64,000 nucleotides of DNA, taken from Streptomyces oceani. GTDB taxonomy: Bacteria > Actinomycetota > Actinomycetes > Streptomycetales > Streptomycetaceae. Below the pieces are notes generated by a model. That model worked only from the letters and a program-made list of their open reading frames with translations. It did not search any database and was not told the origin of the DNA. A program made the translations under genes and the position numbers. The DNA lies in NCBI RefSeq assembly GCF_001751245.1, contig NZ_LJGU01000093.1:161192-225191 (forward strand). The letters are read 5' to 3'. Shown here one piece after another: positions 52,040 to 61,338 of this stretch. Position 1 is the stretch's first letter. Each line of letters begins with the position of its first letter.

Positions 52040-52444
52040 GTGCCCAACTCCATGCTCAGCAAGATCGCGCTGTGCGCCGCAGGCGGCGCCGTAGCGGCCC
52101 TGACCGCGACCGGCCCGGCCCTGGCCAGCGACTCCTCCACCCCGGCGCCCCCGGCCAAGCAGCAGCAGGCCGAGGCGCCGGGCGCGACCGTCGACGCGGC
52201 CAAGCGCACCTACACGGGCAAGGTGATCGCTCGCACCGGCCTGAACGTCCGCACCGGACCAAGCCAGAACTACCGGGTGATCGACACCCTGGAGCACGGC
52301 GAGTACGTCCAGATCAAGTGCAAGGTCAACGGCCAGTGGATCGACGGCAACCCGCGCTGGTACAAGCTGGCGGACGGGAAGTGGGCCTGGGCGTCCGCTC
52401 GCTACATCAAGAACATCGGCCCCGCGCCGCACTGGTGCCGCTGA
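52040..52444 (+). CDS. Secreted SH3-type protein
   Basis: 134 residues from GTG with ACAGGAGA upstream. A signal peptide (LSKIALCAAGGAVAALTATGPALA) then an SH3 fold (GKVIARTGLNVRTGPSQNYRV, KCKVNGQWIDGNPRWYKL, WAWASARYIKNI). Likely a cell-wall-associated protein. Function not known. Confidence 0.88.
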   Translation: MPNSMLSKIALCAAGGAVAALTATGPALASDSSTPAPPAKQQQAEAPGATVDAAKRTYTGKVIARTGLNVRTGPSQNYRVIDTLEHGEYVQIKCKVNGQWIDGNPRWYKLADGKWAWASARYIKNIGPAPHWCR

Positions 52445-52519
52445 CGACACCGCCGGCCACCCACCGGCCCACGGCAGGCGGCGCCGCGGGCGGATAGGGC
52501 CGGCGGACGTCGACTCCCC

Positions 52520-52561
52520 CACCGTGCCCCCGGTCGCACCACGTGACCCGGGGGCACGGTG
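52520..52561 (+). terminator. Strong stem-loop after the SH3 gene
   Basis: Perfect 14-base arms CACCGTGCCCCCGG (52520-52533) and CCGGGGGCACGGTG (52548-52561) around a 14-base loop. Confidence 0.75.
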
Positions 52562-52720
52562 TCGTGCGTACGCCTCATGCGACCGGAGGCGACGCCGCGC
52601 AGCCGACGAATTCCCGCACGAGGGATTGACGAGCCTACTGACACGGAGTCTCATAAAGGGCACGGCAGATGTGACCGCCGGTAACCCCGTTTCAGTGCAC
52701 GTATCGAGGTGCCTCCAGCC

Positions 52721-53653
52721 ATGACGACCGTGACGAGTGAGAACCAGGCGCTCCGGGACGCTCTCGGCCTACTCAAGGATCGGGAACAGGTGGCCGAGCG
52801 ACTGCTTGACGCCTCCCGCAAGCACTCCTTCGACCCGGACACCGAACTCGACTGGGACAGCGCCTTCGAAGACGGCAAGTGGTTCTGGCCCCCGGAGCTG
52901 GTTTCCCTCTACGACACGCCCCTGTGGCACCGCATGTCAGAGGAGCAGCGCCAGGACCTGGCCCGGCACGAGGCCGCCTCCCTCGCCTCCCTGGGCATCT
53001 GGTTCGAGGTCATCCTGATGCAGCTGCTCGTCCGGCACATCTACGACAAGCCGCTGACCAGCTCGCACGTGCGTTACGCACTCACGGAGATCGCCGACGA
53101 GTGCCGGCACTCGATGATGTTCGCGCGCATGATCACCAAGAGCGGCGCGCCCGCCTACCCGGTCAGCAGGCTGCACCACAACCTCGCCCGGGTGCTCAAA
53201 ACGGTGTCCACCACGCCCGGTTCGTTCACCGCGACGCTGCTCGGCGAGGAGATCCTGGACTGGATGCAGCGGCTGACCTTCCCGGACGAGCGGATACAGC
53301 CACTGGTGCGCGGCGTCACCCGGATACACGTGGTGGAGGAGGCCCGGCACGTACGGTACGCCCGCGAGGAGCTGCGTCGCCAGATGATCAGCTGCCCACG
53401 CTGGGAGGCGGAGCTGACCCGTATCAGCTCCGGCGAGGCCGCCAGGGTGTTCTCCATCTCCTTCGTCAACCCGCGGGTCTACTCCGACGTCGGACTCGAC
53501 CAGCGCGAGGCCCTCGCACAGGTGCGGGCCAGCGGCCACCGCCGGGACGTGATGCAGCGGGGGGCACGACGGCTCACCGACTTCCTGGACGAGATCGGGG
53601 TGCTGCGCGGAGCGGGTCGCCGGCTGTGGAAGAGTTCCGGGCTGCTCGCCTGA
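52721..53653 (+). CDS. AurF-like diiron oxygenase
   Basis: 310 residues of the p-aminobenzoate N-oxygenase (AurF) group. The diiron ligand pattern is complete: RHEAASLASLGIWFEVILMQ, EIADECRHSMMFAR (Glu...His), GEEILDW and HVVEEARHVRYARE (His...Glu..His). AurF-type enzymes oxidise amine or hydroxylamine nitrogen. Homologues are also found in Streptomyces without a known pathway. It is next to soxR and far (about 27 kb) from the N-N gene set, so pathway membership is only a possibility. ATG chosen; GTG 52709 is the alternative. Confidence 0.85.
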   Translation: MTTVTSENQALRDALGLLKDREQVAERLLDASRKHSFDPDTELDWDSAFEDGKWFWPPELVSLYDTPLWHRMSEEQRQDLARHEAASLASLGIWFEVILMQLLVRHIYDKPLTSSHVRYALTEIADECRHSMMFARMITKSGAPAYPVSRLHHNLARVLKTVSTTPGSFTATLLGEEILDWMQRLTFPDERIQPLVRGVTRIHVVEEARHVRYAREELRRQMISCPRWEAELTRISSGEAARVFSISFVNPRVYSDVGLDQREALAQVRASGHRRDVMQRGARRLTDFLDEIGVLRGAGRRLWKSSGLLA

Positions 53654-53770
53654 GCCCGTACGGCACTCGGGCGGGTGCGGTACGCGTGGGCGGCACGCGC
53701 GTACCGCCGGTCTGACGGGAAACCGCCGAAGGACTTAAACACCCCTTCAAAGACGAGATACGCTGACCCC

Positions 53771-54355
53771 ATGCCCACGAGCCACCTGCCCTGGAACGCC
53801 AAGGAAGCCACCGTCGGCGAGCTGGCCGATCGCGCCGGAGTCGCCACCTCCGCACTGCGCTTCTACGAGCGCGAGGGCCTGATCCACAGCCGGCGCACCA
53901 GCGGGAACCAGCGGCGCTACAGCCGGGACACACTGCGCCGCGTGGCCTTCATCCGCGCCTCGCAGCGCCTGGGTATGCCGCTGTCCGCGATCCGCGAGGT
54001 GCTGTCGCTGCTACCGGACAGCCGCACGCCCACCAAGGAGGACTGGGCGAAGGTCTCCGAGTGCTGGCGCGCGGACCTGGACGAGCGGATCGTGCTGATG
54101 CAGCAGTTGCGGGACAACCTCACCGACTGCATCGGCTGTGGCTGCCTGTCCATCGACGTGTGCGTACTGGTCAACCCCTACGACCAGCTCGGCGAGGAGG
54201 GGCCCGGGGCCCGCCGGCTCGCCCAGCCCTGCCTGTCGTACGAGGACACGGACCCGTGCGGGCAACAGACGTCCGGCCAGCAGGCCGGTCAGCCGGTCAG
54301 CGCGCGGGCTGGCGCCCAAGGCTGCCAGCCGTGCCGCGAAGAGGAAGGGTGCTGA
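53771..54355 (+). CDS. soxR: Redox-sensitive transcriptional activator SoxR
   Basis: 194 residues, MerR family. HTH VGELADRAGVATSALRFYEREGL at about 17-39; the [2Fe-2S] cysteines are Cys120, Cys123, Cys125 and Cys131 in CIGCGCLSIDVC. In Streptomyces SoxR responds to redox-active metabolites. The C-terminus has an extra Gln/Cys-rich tail of about 40 residues with two more Cys. Confidence 0.93.
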   Translation: MPTSHLPWNAKEATVGELADRAGVATSALRFYEREGLIHSRRTSGNQRRYSRDTLRRVAFIRASQRLGMPLSAIREVLSLLPDSRTPTKEDWAKVSECWRADLDERIVLMQQLRDNLTDCIGCGCLSIDVCVLVNPYDQLGEEGPGARRLAQPCLSYEDTDPCGQQTSGQQAGQPVSARAGAQGCQPCREEEGC

Positions 54356-54361
54356 GCGGCG

Positions 54362-54649
54362 GTGCGCAGCGAGGACACGCTGTTCAGCGGCGGCCCGCTG
54401 GACGGCCGGGTGCTTCCGGTACTGGTGGGGCCGACCGGGCGACCCCCGAAGTCGTACGAGGTGCCGGTGCCGTCCCCGGACGGCGGCCCGGGCGTCGTGC
54501 ACGTGTACCGGCTTGAGCCCGCCGCGGTCACGCGCCGACTGCGACTGCCACGCGGCTGGCGCTACGTGCACGACCCGGACGGCCGCCCGGCGGGCGGGCT
54601 CAAGTGGCCGTGGAGCCGCCCGGATTCCGGGAGCGCGGCAGGCGGCTGA
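54362..54649 (+). CDS. Hypothetical protein
   Basis: 95 residues from GTG, 6 bases after sox[18 protein letters not shown] and [11 protein letters not shown] suggest a small beta-rich fold. Not recognised. Likely cotranscribed with soxR. Confidence 0.7.
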   Translation: MRSEDTLFSGGPLDGRVLPVLVGPTGRPPKSYEVPVPSPDGGPGVVHVYRLEPAAVTRRLRLPRGWRYVHDPDGRPAGGLKWPWSRPDSGSAAGG

Positions 54650-54772
54650 GAAGCGCCAGGAGTGGCCGGTCGGCCCGGGCCAGTGGCGTACGCGCGACCG
54701 TACGGCAGCGCTGAACGCGAGGAGGAGCGGACGGCGGGAACCGGTCGCCCGCCCCGGTACCGCGGAGGCCGT

Positions 54773-55483
54773 TCATCCGGGCTCGCCCCCTCCCTCGTAC
54801 GACGAGCCGGGCCGCTGGACCTGCCGCTTCTCGGCGGGCTCCTCGACGTCCAGCCACGGCGGACCGGTGGGCAGCGACACGACCAGATCGCTGCGGTGCC
54901 GACTGCCCACCACCCGTCGCGCGTTGGCCTCGTCCGACTCCCGTACCCAGCGCTCGGCCGCCGGTCTGCTCCTGCCGAAGTGTTCGTGCCGGTCGACCAG
55001 GCGGCGTACCCGCTCCACGTCGTCCAGTTGCACGTACCAGACCTCGTCCAGCAGCTGACGTACGCCGGACCAGGGCTCCTCGTCCAGCAGCAGGTAGTTC
55101 CCCTCGGTGATCACCAGCGGTACGTCCGCCGTGACCGGGATACTGCCGGCCACGGGCTCCTCCAGCCCACGGTCGAAGGCGGGGGCGTAGACGACGGTCG
55201 GGTGCCGTTGGTCCCGCAGCCTGCCCAACAAGGCGGCGTAGCCCAGAGGGTCGAAGGTGTCCGGGGCGCCCTTGCGTCGCGTACGACCCAGCCGGCGCAG
55301 TTCCTGCTCGGCCAGGTGGAAGCCGTCCATCGGCACGGACACCGCACGGCCGCGGAGGCCGGTCACGAGCTGCGCGGCGAGGGTGCTCTTGCCGGCTCCG
55401 GGTGGTCCCGTGATGCCCAGCAGCCGGCGGCCGCCGGACTCGCTCAGCGCGCTGGCCCGGGCCAGGAGTTGTTGAGGGGTCAC
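54773..55483 (-). CDS. Nucleoside/nucleotide kinase-family protein
   Basis: 236 residues from GTG with GAGGAG upstream. P-loop GITGPPGAGKSTLA at about 23-36, DGFHLAEQEL and VITEGNYLLLDEEPW are typical of the uridine-kinase/FrcK-like group. The phosphate acceptor is probably a nucleoside or a sugar. The long upstream in-frame sequence (to 55840) is low-complexity and not homologous. Confidence 0.85.
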   Translation of the reverse strand: MTPQQLLARASALSESGGRRLLGITGPPGAGKSTLAAQLVTGLRGRAVSVPMDGFHLAEQELRRLGRTRRKGAPDTFDPLGYAALLGRLRDQRHPTVVYAPAFDRGLEEPVAGSIPVTADVPLVITEGNYLLLDEEPWSGVRQLLDEVWYVQLDDVERVRRLVDRHEHFGRSRPAAERWVRESDEANARRVVGSRHRSDLVVSLPTGPPWLDVEEPAEKRQVQRPGSSYEGGGEPG

Positions 55484-55874
55484 GTCGTCTCGCTCCTCGT
55501 CGTCATCCGGTCGCGGTCGTGCCGTCCCTTGAAGACGAGAGCGTGGCAGATCCGCGTGCCAGCGCCCACGAGTCCACGGAGGCGCGCGCACATGGGTGCC
55601 CGGCACGCGCCGGCGGACTTCGGGGACACATCGGGGCGTGCGGGGTGGCCACGCGTGGAAGGTCCGCCCGTGCTGGGCCAGCCGCTCGTGGCCTTTGGGC
55701 TCACCCCCGGCCCTGCCCTCCGCCCCTCCGCCCTGGCCTGCTTCCCGTCCTGCCCTGAACGGGTGAGCCGTTACCCGCACGGGTGAGGAACCCGCGCGGA
55801 TGCGCCCAACACGGCGTAACGGCAGCGCGGTACGGGGCAACGCTCAGCGGAGCCCTGTCCCGGAGGTGAGTGCC

Positions 55875-56945
55875 TTGTATCCCGCACGGTACGTCAGCGC
55901 GACGGCGGTCGCCGTCGCCACCACTGTGTTGCTGTCCGCCCAACCCGCCTGGTCCGACACTCCGTCGCGGCCGCCGACGCCGGCGGGCCCGGATCGCGCC
56001 GACTCTGACCAGGGGTCGGAGCGGGCCGTACGGCCGCCGGACGGCCGCCCTTCGTCCGCGGCCGAGCGGGACCGGGAGCGCGGCGGCCCGGCGTCCGAGC
56101 GGCCTGACGGCCGCAGGTCCGGCAACCACGGTTCCGACGGACGCGCGCAGACGGGCCCCGCGGCCCGCCCGGACACGGCTCGGGACCGGTCGCTCAGCGA
56201 ACTGCTGAGCCGGCTGGGGACGCTGTACCGGCAGACGACGGCCGCCGCCACGGCGTACGACAAGGCGACCGGGAAGCTGAAGCGTCAGCGCGCCAAGGTG
56301 GACAAGCTCACCACGCGTCTGGAGCGCGCCAGCAGCGCGGTGGACAGCGGGCGGTCCGCGGTGGGAGAGCTGGCTCGGCAGCAGTACCGGGACCGTGGCT
56401 CGGAACTGCCGGCGACGCTTCGGCTGCTGTTGTCCGACCACCCCGAACGGATGCTGCGGGGCGGTCACGTCCCCCGGCACGCGGTCAGTCAACAGAGTGT
56501 CCGGGTGAAGCGGTTGATCAGCCGGGAGCGTCAACGGGACGCCCTGACGGAGCGGGAGCGCGCGGCGATGACCAAGCAGCGGAAGCTGTCCGAGCAGCGC
56601 GAGCAGCACCGGAACCGGGCCCGCGACCGGCTGCGGGACGTGGAGCGGCTGCTCTCCTCGCTGAGCCCGGCCGAACTGGCCCGGCTACGGCAGGTGGAGG
56701 GCGCAACGGAGCATCGGGACGTGCTACCCGACGGCATGAGCGAGGCGCTGCCGGAGGGTCCGACCGTACCGCCCGAGAACCCGGGTGGTCCGCGCGGCCG
56801 GGAGGACTGGGAAGGCGCCGGGGGCTGGGATGGGCTGGAGAGACCGGAAAGGCTGGAAAGCGGGAAGGACGGGACAGGCGGTGGGACCCGGGCGAAGGAA
56901 GGCACATCCGAGCGGTCGCCGGCTGACCGACCCGCGGCGAGGTGA
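55875..56945 (+). CDS. Secreted coiled-coil protein
   Basis: About 356 residues. The favoured TTG start (GGAGG 8 bases upstream) gives a signal peptide with SATAVAVATTVLLSAQPAWS. A Pro/Arg-rich linker and a long coiled coil follow (YDKATGKLKRQRAKVDKLTTRLERASSAVDS and later SREQRDAL-type heptads). This looks like the N-terminal half of Streptomyces NlpC/P60 proteins, but no NlpC/P60 domain is present. ATG 55800 and GTG 55866 are alternative starts. Confidence 0.7.
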   Translation: MYPARYVSATAVAVATTVLLSAQPAWSDTPSRPPTPAGPDRADSDQGSERAVRPPDGRPSSAAERDRERGGPASERPDGRRSGNHGSDGRAQTGPAARPDTARDRSLSELLSRLGTLYRQTTAAATAYDKATGKLKRQRAKVDKLTTRLERASSAVDSGRSAVGELARQQYRDRGSELPATLRLLLSDHPERMLRGGHVPRHAVSQQSVRVKRLISRERQRDALTERERAAMTKQRKLSEQREQHRNRARDRLRDVERLLSSLSPAELARLRQVEGATEHRDVLPDGMSEALPEGPTVPPENPGGPRGREDWEGAGGWDGLERPERLESGKDGTGGGTRAKEGTSERSPADRPAAR

Positions 56946-57071
56946 CTCCGGTCACGCGTGAATTCCGCACCTTTGCCTCATAAGTTCACCAGATGTGTCT
57001 TTCCTTACATCAACGGAGGAAACGGTACTCAACGCCCCAACGCGGCACGGTGATCGGGCAGACTCGGGGGC

Positions 57072-57935
57072 ATGCGCTTTGACGTGGCCGGCGAGCCCGG
57101 CGATCCGGCACGGCCCAACGAGGACTACGCCGCGGTGGCGCTACCAGCCTCCGGCGCCGGAGGCGCGCTGGTGCTGCTGGACGGCGTGACGCCACCCGCC
57201 GGGGACGACGGCTGCCAGCACGGAGTGCCGTGGTTCACCGGACGACTCGGTAGCCGACTCCTGCAACTCGCCACCACACAGCGGGACCTGTGCCTGACCG
57301 ACTGCCTGACCGAGGCGATCGCCTCGACCGCCGCCGACCACCAGACCGACTGTGACCTTTCTCACCCACGCACCCCGCAGGCCACCGTCATCGCGGCTCG
57401 CTGGGGCGAGCAGGCCGTGGAGCACCTCGTCCTCTCGGACTCCGTGCTGCTGCTGGAGAGCGCGAGCGGAGAGGTACTCCCGTTGCTGGACACCCGGCTG
57501 GATCGGCTGCCGCGACAGGTGGCGCGGATCCGCGAGCAGGTCCGCGCCCTGCCCGCGGGTTCCGCCGAACACGCCGCGGCCCGGCGGGCGTACGTCCGTG
57601 AGGTGGAGGCACTGCGCAACGCCCCGGGCGGCCAGGGCTTCTACACCGCGGCGGCCGATCCCACGGTCGCCACGAAGGCCGTGACGGGCCACACGCCCCG
57701 CGCGGACCTGCGCGGGCTGCTCGCCCTCACCGACGGCGCCTCTCGCTGGACGGAGACCTTCCGGCTGGGCGACTGGGCGAGCCTGCTCTCACTGGTGCGC
57801 AAGGAGGGGTCGGAGGCGCTGCTGACCCAGGTGCGGGCCGCCGAGTCGGCCGACCCGGACGGCGCGGCCTTCCCCCGCGGGAAGTGCCATGACGACGCGA
57901 CGGCGGCCTTCGTGGACCTGCCCGCACCCCGCTGA
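57072..57935 (+). CDS. PP2C-like protein phosphatase-family protein
   Basis: 287 residues. PNEDYAAVALP and LVLLDGVTPP match the first metal-site blocks of PP2C, and ALTDGASRW plus CHDDATAAF the later ones. The usual acidic residues for two metals are mostly present (Glu/Asp in NED, LDG, TDG, HDD), so catalysis is possible. Partner unknown. Confidence 0.8.
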   Translation: MRFDVAGEPGDPARPNEDYAAVALPASGAGGALVLLDGVTPPAGDDGCQHGVPWFTGRLGSRLLQLATTQRDLCLTDCLTEAIASTAADHQTDCDLSHPRTPQATVIAARWGEQAVEHLVLSDSVLLLESASGEVLPLLDTRLDRLPRQVARIREQVRALPAGSAEHAAARRAYVREVEALRNAPGGQGFYTAAADPTVATKAVTGHTPRADLRGLLALTDGASRWTETFRLGDWASLLSLVRKEGSEALLTQVRAAESADPDGAAFPRGKCHDDATAAFVDLPAPR

Positions 57936-57959
57936 GCCGCCCTACCGATAGACGCCGGG

Positions 57960-58529
57960 TCAGCCACGCGGGCCCGGGCTCTCCTCGGCCCCGCCCAGGG
58001 AGTTCAACCGATGTAGCAGCCGGGCCAGTTCGGAGATCTCAGGGCGCTCCCAGGACGCCAGTCGGCGGGCGTACTTCGCGCGGCGGGCGTCCCGTACCCG
58101 AGTGAAGCGGTCATGGCCGCCCGAGGTCAGCTGGAGCAACGAGGCCCGACCGTCGTCCGGATCGGGGCTGCGGGTGATCAACCCCAGCGACTCCAGGGCG
58201 GCCACCTGACGGCTTATCGTCGCCTTGCCGACGCCGAAGTAGCCGGCGAGCGTGGTGGCCCGTTGCGGGCCTGTCTCCTCCAGGCGCACCAGGAGTCCGT
58301 ACGCCGCCGGTTCCAGGTCCGGGTGCACCGCGCGGGCCAACTCCCCGGATGAGGCCCGCGCGCGTCGCATGAAGACGGAGAGCTCCCGTTCCAGGGCGAG
58401 GAACTCCGCCCCGAAATCGGTCTCGTCGTGCCCCCCAGGGGGTCCTGGGGTCGCCTCCGTGGCCGACTCCGCCGCCGGCTCGGGCAACGCCTCAGCCGCG
58501 GGCTCGCTCGCGAATCCGGTGTCGTGCAC
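57960..58529 (-). CDS. MarR-family transcriptional regulator
   Basis: 189 residues from GTG. A 45-residue acidic/Pro-rich leader, then the winged helix: TTLAGYFGVGKATISRQVAALESLGLI and DPDDGRASLLQLT. Likely a sensor of a small aromatic or lipid ligand. Upstream in-frame extension to 58757 is not supported. Confidence 0.88.
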   Translation of the reverse strand: MHDTGFASEPAAEALPEPAAESATEATPGPPGGHDETDFGAEFLALERELSVFMRRARASSGELARAVHPDLEPAAYGLLVRLEETGPQRATTLAGYFGVGKATISRQVAALESLGLITRSPDPDDGRASLLQLTSGGHDRFTRVRDARRAKYARRLASWERPEISELARLLHRLNSLGGAEESPGPRG

Positions 58530-58704
58530 TTCGCGCCTCGGGTTTCGGTTCGGGAAAGTTTCTGACAGGGCGCCACGATCGGCGCAGCTCGGCCAGTATT
58601 TCCCAGGTTTAGACCACCGGCGACCCAACACTCCCCTTCCGGAGAGGAGTTCTACGCGCGTACGTTGCTGCCGGTGTCCCGCGAAGCTGGCGGCGCACGC
58701 GCGT

Positions 58705-58745
58705 CGGGTCGGCCCCCTCCACCAGGGCGGGAGGGGGCCGACCCG
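58705..58745 (-). terminator. Terminator stem-loop of lon
   Basis: Arms CGGGTCGGCCCCCTCC and GGAGGGGGCCGACCCG pair over 16 bases with a 9-base loop, 20 bases after the lon stop on the minus strand. Confidence 0.75.
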
Positions 58746-58765
58746 AACACTACGCACCGGCGGGG

Positions 58766-61201
58766 TCAGGCGGCCACCGGCAGCTGGGCGGGAGTCAGGG
58801 CCAGTTCCAGCACCTGTCGGACGTCCGAGACCGGATGTACCTCCAGCCCTGCCCGTACCTCCTCCGGCACCTCGTCCAGGTCCGGCTCGTTCCGCTTCGG
58901 GATGATCACGTCCCTCAGCCCGGCCCGGTGTGCGGCGAGCAGCTTCTGCTTCACCCCACCGACCGGCAGGACCCGACCGGTCAGGGACACCTCGCCGGTC
59001 ATGCCCACCTCCGGCCGCACCTGGCGGCCGCTCAGCAGCGAGGCGAGCGCGGTCGTCATCGTGATGCCGGCGCTCGGCCCGTCCTTCGGCACCGCGCCCG
59101 CGGGCACGTGCAGGTGAATCCCGCGTTCCCGCAGGTCGCCGACCGGCAACTCGAGCTCGGCACCGCGCGAGCGCAGGTAGGACAGCGCGATGTGCGCGGA
59201 CTCCTTCATCACCTCGCCGAGCTGCCCGGTCAGGTTGAGGCCGCTGCCGCCGGTCTCCGCGTCAGCCAGCGACGCCTCGACGTACAGTACGTCGCCGCCG
59301 ACGCCGGTGACCGCGAGCCCGGTCGCCACGCCGGGCATCGCGGTGCGCCGTTCGGTCGGGTCCTGGGCGGACTCCGGGGTGTGGTGCGGCCTGCCGATCA
59401 AGGCGCGCAGCGTGTCCGGGTCGACCGTCAGGGGGAGTTCCCGAGTGCCCAGCTCGTGTTCCGCGGCGGCCTTGCGCAGCACCCGCGCGAGGGAACGCTC
59501 GAGATTCCGTACGCCGGCCTCCCGGGTGTACTCGGTGGCGAGCTTGCGTAGCGTCGCCTCCTCCAGGGTGACCTCGCCCTGCGCCAGGCCGGCTCGCTCC
59601 AGCTGCCGGGCGAGCAGGTGATCGCGGGCGATGGTGACCTTCTCCTCCTCGGTGTAGCCGTCCAGCTGGACCACCTCCATCCGGTCCCGCAACGGCTCCG
59701 GAATGGCCTCCAGGACGTTGGCCGTAGCCAGGAACACCACGTCGGACAGGTCGAGTTCGACCTCCAGGTAGTGGTCCCGGAAGGTGTGGTTCTGCGCCGG
59801 GTCCAGCACCTCGAGGAGACCGGCGGCCGGGTCGCCGCGGAAATCGGAACCGAGCTTGTCGATCTCGTCCAGCAGCACCACCGGGTTCATCGAGCCGGCC
59901 TCCTTGACGGCCCGCACGATACGGCCGGGCAGTGCGCCCACGTACGTACGCCGGTGTCCCCGGATCTCCGCCTCGTCCCGTACGCCGCCCAGCGCCACCC
60001 GGACGAACTCCCGCCCCATGGCGCGCGCGACGCTCTCACCCAGGGAGGTCTTGCCGACGCCGGGCGGCCCCACGAGCGAGAGTACGGCGCCGCCCCGGCG
60101 TCCACCGATGACCCCGAGCCCGCGATCCTCGCGGCGCTTCCGCACCGCCAGATACTCGGTGATCCGCTCCTTCACGTCGTCCAGCCCGGCGTGGTCGGCG
60201 TCCAGCACCGCCTTCGCGCCGGCGATGTCGTACGCGTCCTCGGTCCGGACGTGCCACGGCATCTCCAGGACGGTGTCCAGCCAGGTGCGAATCCAGCTGC
60301 CCTCGGGACTCTGGTCCAAGGAGCGTTCCAGCTTCTCCACCTCCTTGAGGGCGGCCTTCCGCACCTCCTCGGGCAGCGTGGCCGCCTCCACCCGGGCGCG
60401 GTAGTCCGCGGCCTCGTCCGCGTCATCCGCGGAGCCGCCGTTCAATTCGGCCAACTCCCTGCGCACGGCGTCCAGCTGACGGCGCAGCAGGAACTCGCGC
60501 TGCTGCTTGTCCACACCCTCCTGCACGTCCTTGGCGATGGACTCGGCGACGTCCTGTTCCGCGAGGTGCTCACGGAACATGTCGACGGCGAGCCGCAGCC
60601 GGGCCACCGGGTCGGTGGTGCGCAGCAGCTCGATCTTCTGTGCGGTGGACAGGAAGGGCGCGTAGCCGGAGTTGTCGGCGAGCCGCGCGATGTCGTCGAG
60701 CTGCTGGACCCGGTCGACCACCTCCCATGCGCCGCGTCCGCGCAACCAGCTGGTGACCAGCGCCCGGTACTCGGTGGCGAGTTCGGCGACCGCGCCGGGC
60801 ACCGGGTCCGGCACCGCCTCCGGGATCTCGGTACCCTCCACCCAGAGGGCCGCGCCCGGGCCGGACGTGCCAGCGCCGATCCGGACCCGGCTCAGCCCGC
60901 GGACGAGCGCGCCCGGGTCGCCGCCGGACAACCGGCCCACCTGCTCGACCCGGCCCAGCACCCCGACGTCCGCGTAGCTGCCGTCGACGCGCGGCACCAG
61001 CAGCAGCCGGGGCTTCCCGCTCTCCTGACCGGCGGGCTGTACGGCTGCCTGGCCAGCGGCCTGGGCAGCGGCCTGGGCGGCTTCGGTCGCGGCTCGCACC
61101 TCGGAGTCGGACAACTCCAGCGGCACCACCATGCCCGGCAGCACCACCTCGTCGTCGAGGGGCAGCACCGGCAGGGTGAGCGGTTCGGAGTTCGAAGTCA
61201 T
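58766..61201 (-). CDS. lon: ATP-dependent protease Lon
   Basis: 811 residues. LON substrate-binding domain (LPVLPLDDEVVLPGMVVPLE) at the N-terminus, AAA domain with GPPGVGKTSLGES at about 377-389, sensor blocks, and the protease domain with the catalytic Ser in PKDGPSAGITM near 707. It degrades misfolded and regulatory proteins. An HspR-type HAIR operator lies 20 bases upstream, so it is probably heat-shock regulated as in other Streptomyces. Confidence 0.95.
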   Translation of the reverse strand: MTSNSEPLTLPVLPLDDEVVLPGMVVPLELSDSEVRAATEAAQAAAQAAGQAAVQPAGQESGKPRLLLVPRVDGSYADVGVLGRVEQVGRLSGGDPGALVRGLSRVRIGAGTSGPGAALWVEGTEIPEAVPDPVPGAVAELATEYRALVTSWLRGRGAWEVVDRVQQLDDIARLADNSGYAPFLSTAQKIELLRTTDPVARLRLAVDMFREHLAEQDVAESIAKDVQEGVDKQQREFLLRRQLDAVRRELAELNGGSADDADEAADYRARVEAATLPEEVRKAALKEVEKLERSLDQSPEGSWIRTWLDTVLEMPWHVRTEDAYDIAGAKAVLDADHAGLDDVKERITEYLAVRKRREDRGLGVIGGRRGGAVLSLVGPPGVGKTSLGESVARAMGREFVRVALGGVRDEAEIRGHRRTYVGALPGRIVRAVKEAGSMNPVVLLDEIDKLGSDFRGDPAAGLLEVLDPAQNHTFRDHYLEVELDLSDVVFLATANVLEAIPEPLRDRMEVVQLDGYTEEEKVTIARDHLLARQLERAGLAQGEVTLEEATLRKLATEYTREAGVRNLERSLARVLRKAAAEHELGTRELPLTVDPDTLRALIGRPHHTPESAQDPTERRTAMPGVATGLAVTGVGGDVLYVEASLADAETGGSGLNLTGQLGEVMKESAHIALSYLRSRGAELELPVGDLRERGIHLHVPAGAVPKDGPSAGITMTTALASLLSGRQVRPEVGMTGEVSLTGRVLPVGGVKQKLLAAHRAGLRDVIIPKRNEPDLDEVPEEVRAGLEVHPVSDVRQVLELALTPAQLPVAA

Positions 61202-61222
61202 GATCTCTCCCTAGGCAGGCAA

Positions 61223-61243
61223 GTTGAGCTGTACTGACTCAAT
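61223..61243. promoter_or_regulatory. HAIR operator (HspR) before lon
   Basis: GTTGAGC, seven bases, ACTCAAT: the HAIR consensus is CTTGAGT-N7-ACTCAAG, so both arms match at 5 of 7 or better and the spacer has the exact length. Confidence 0.7.
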
Positions 61244-61338
61244 GCGGAGGAGCGAGAGAATGTTCCGGACGGTCACCGGCGTTCGCTGTGGGCGATCAGC
61301 CGCCGCCGGCCGCTGCGCGGCTCCGGCAGGATGGGCGC

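Noticed and set aside
59618..61237. A 539-codon forward frame over lon
   Set aside because: Antisense shadow of lon with no recognisable motif.
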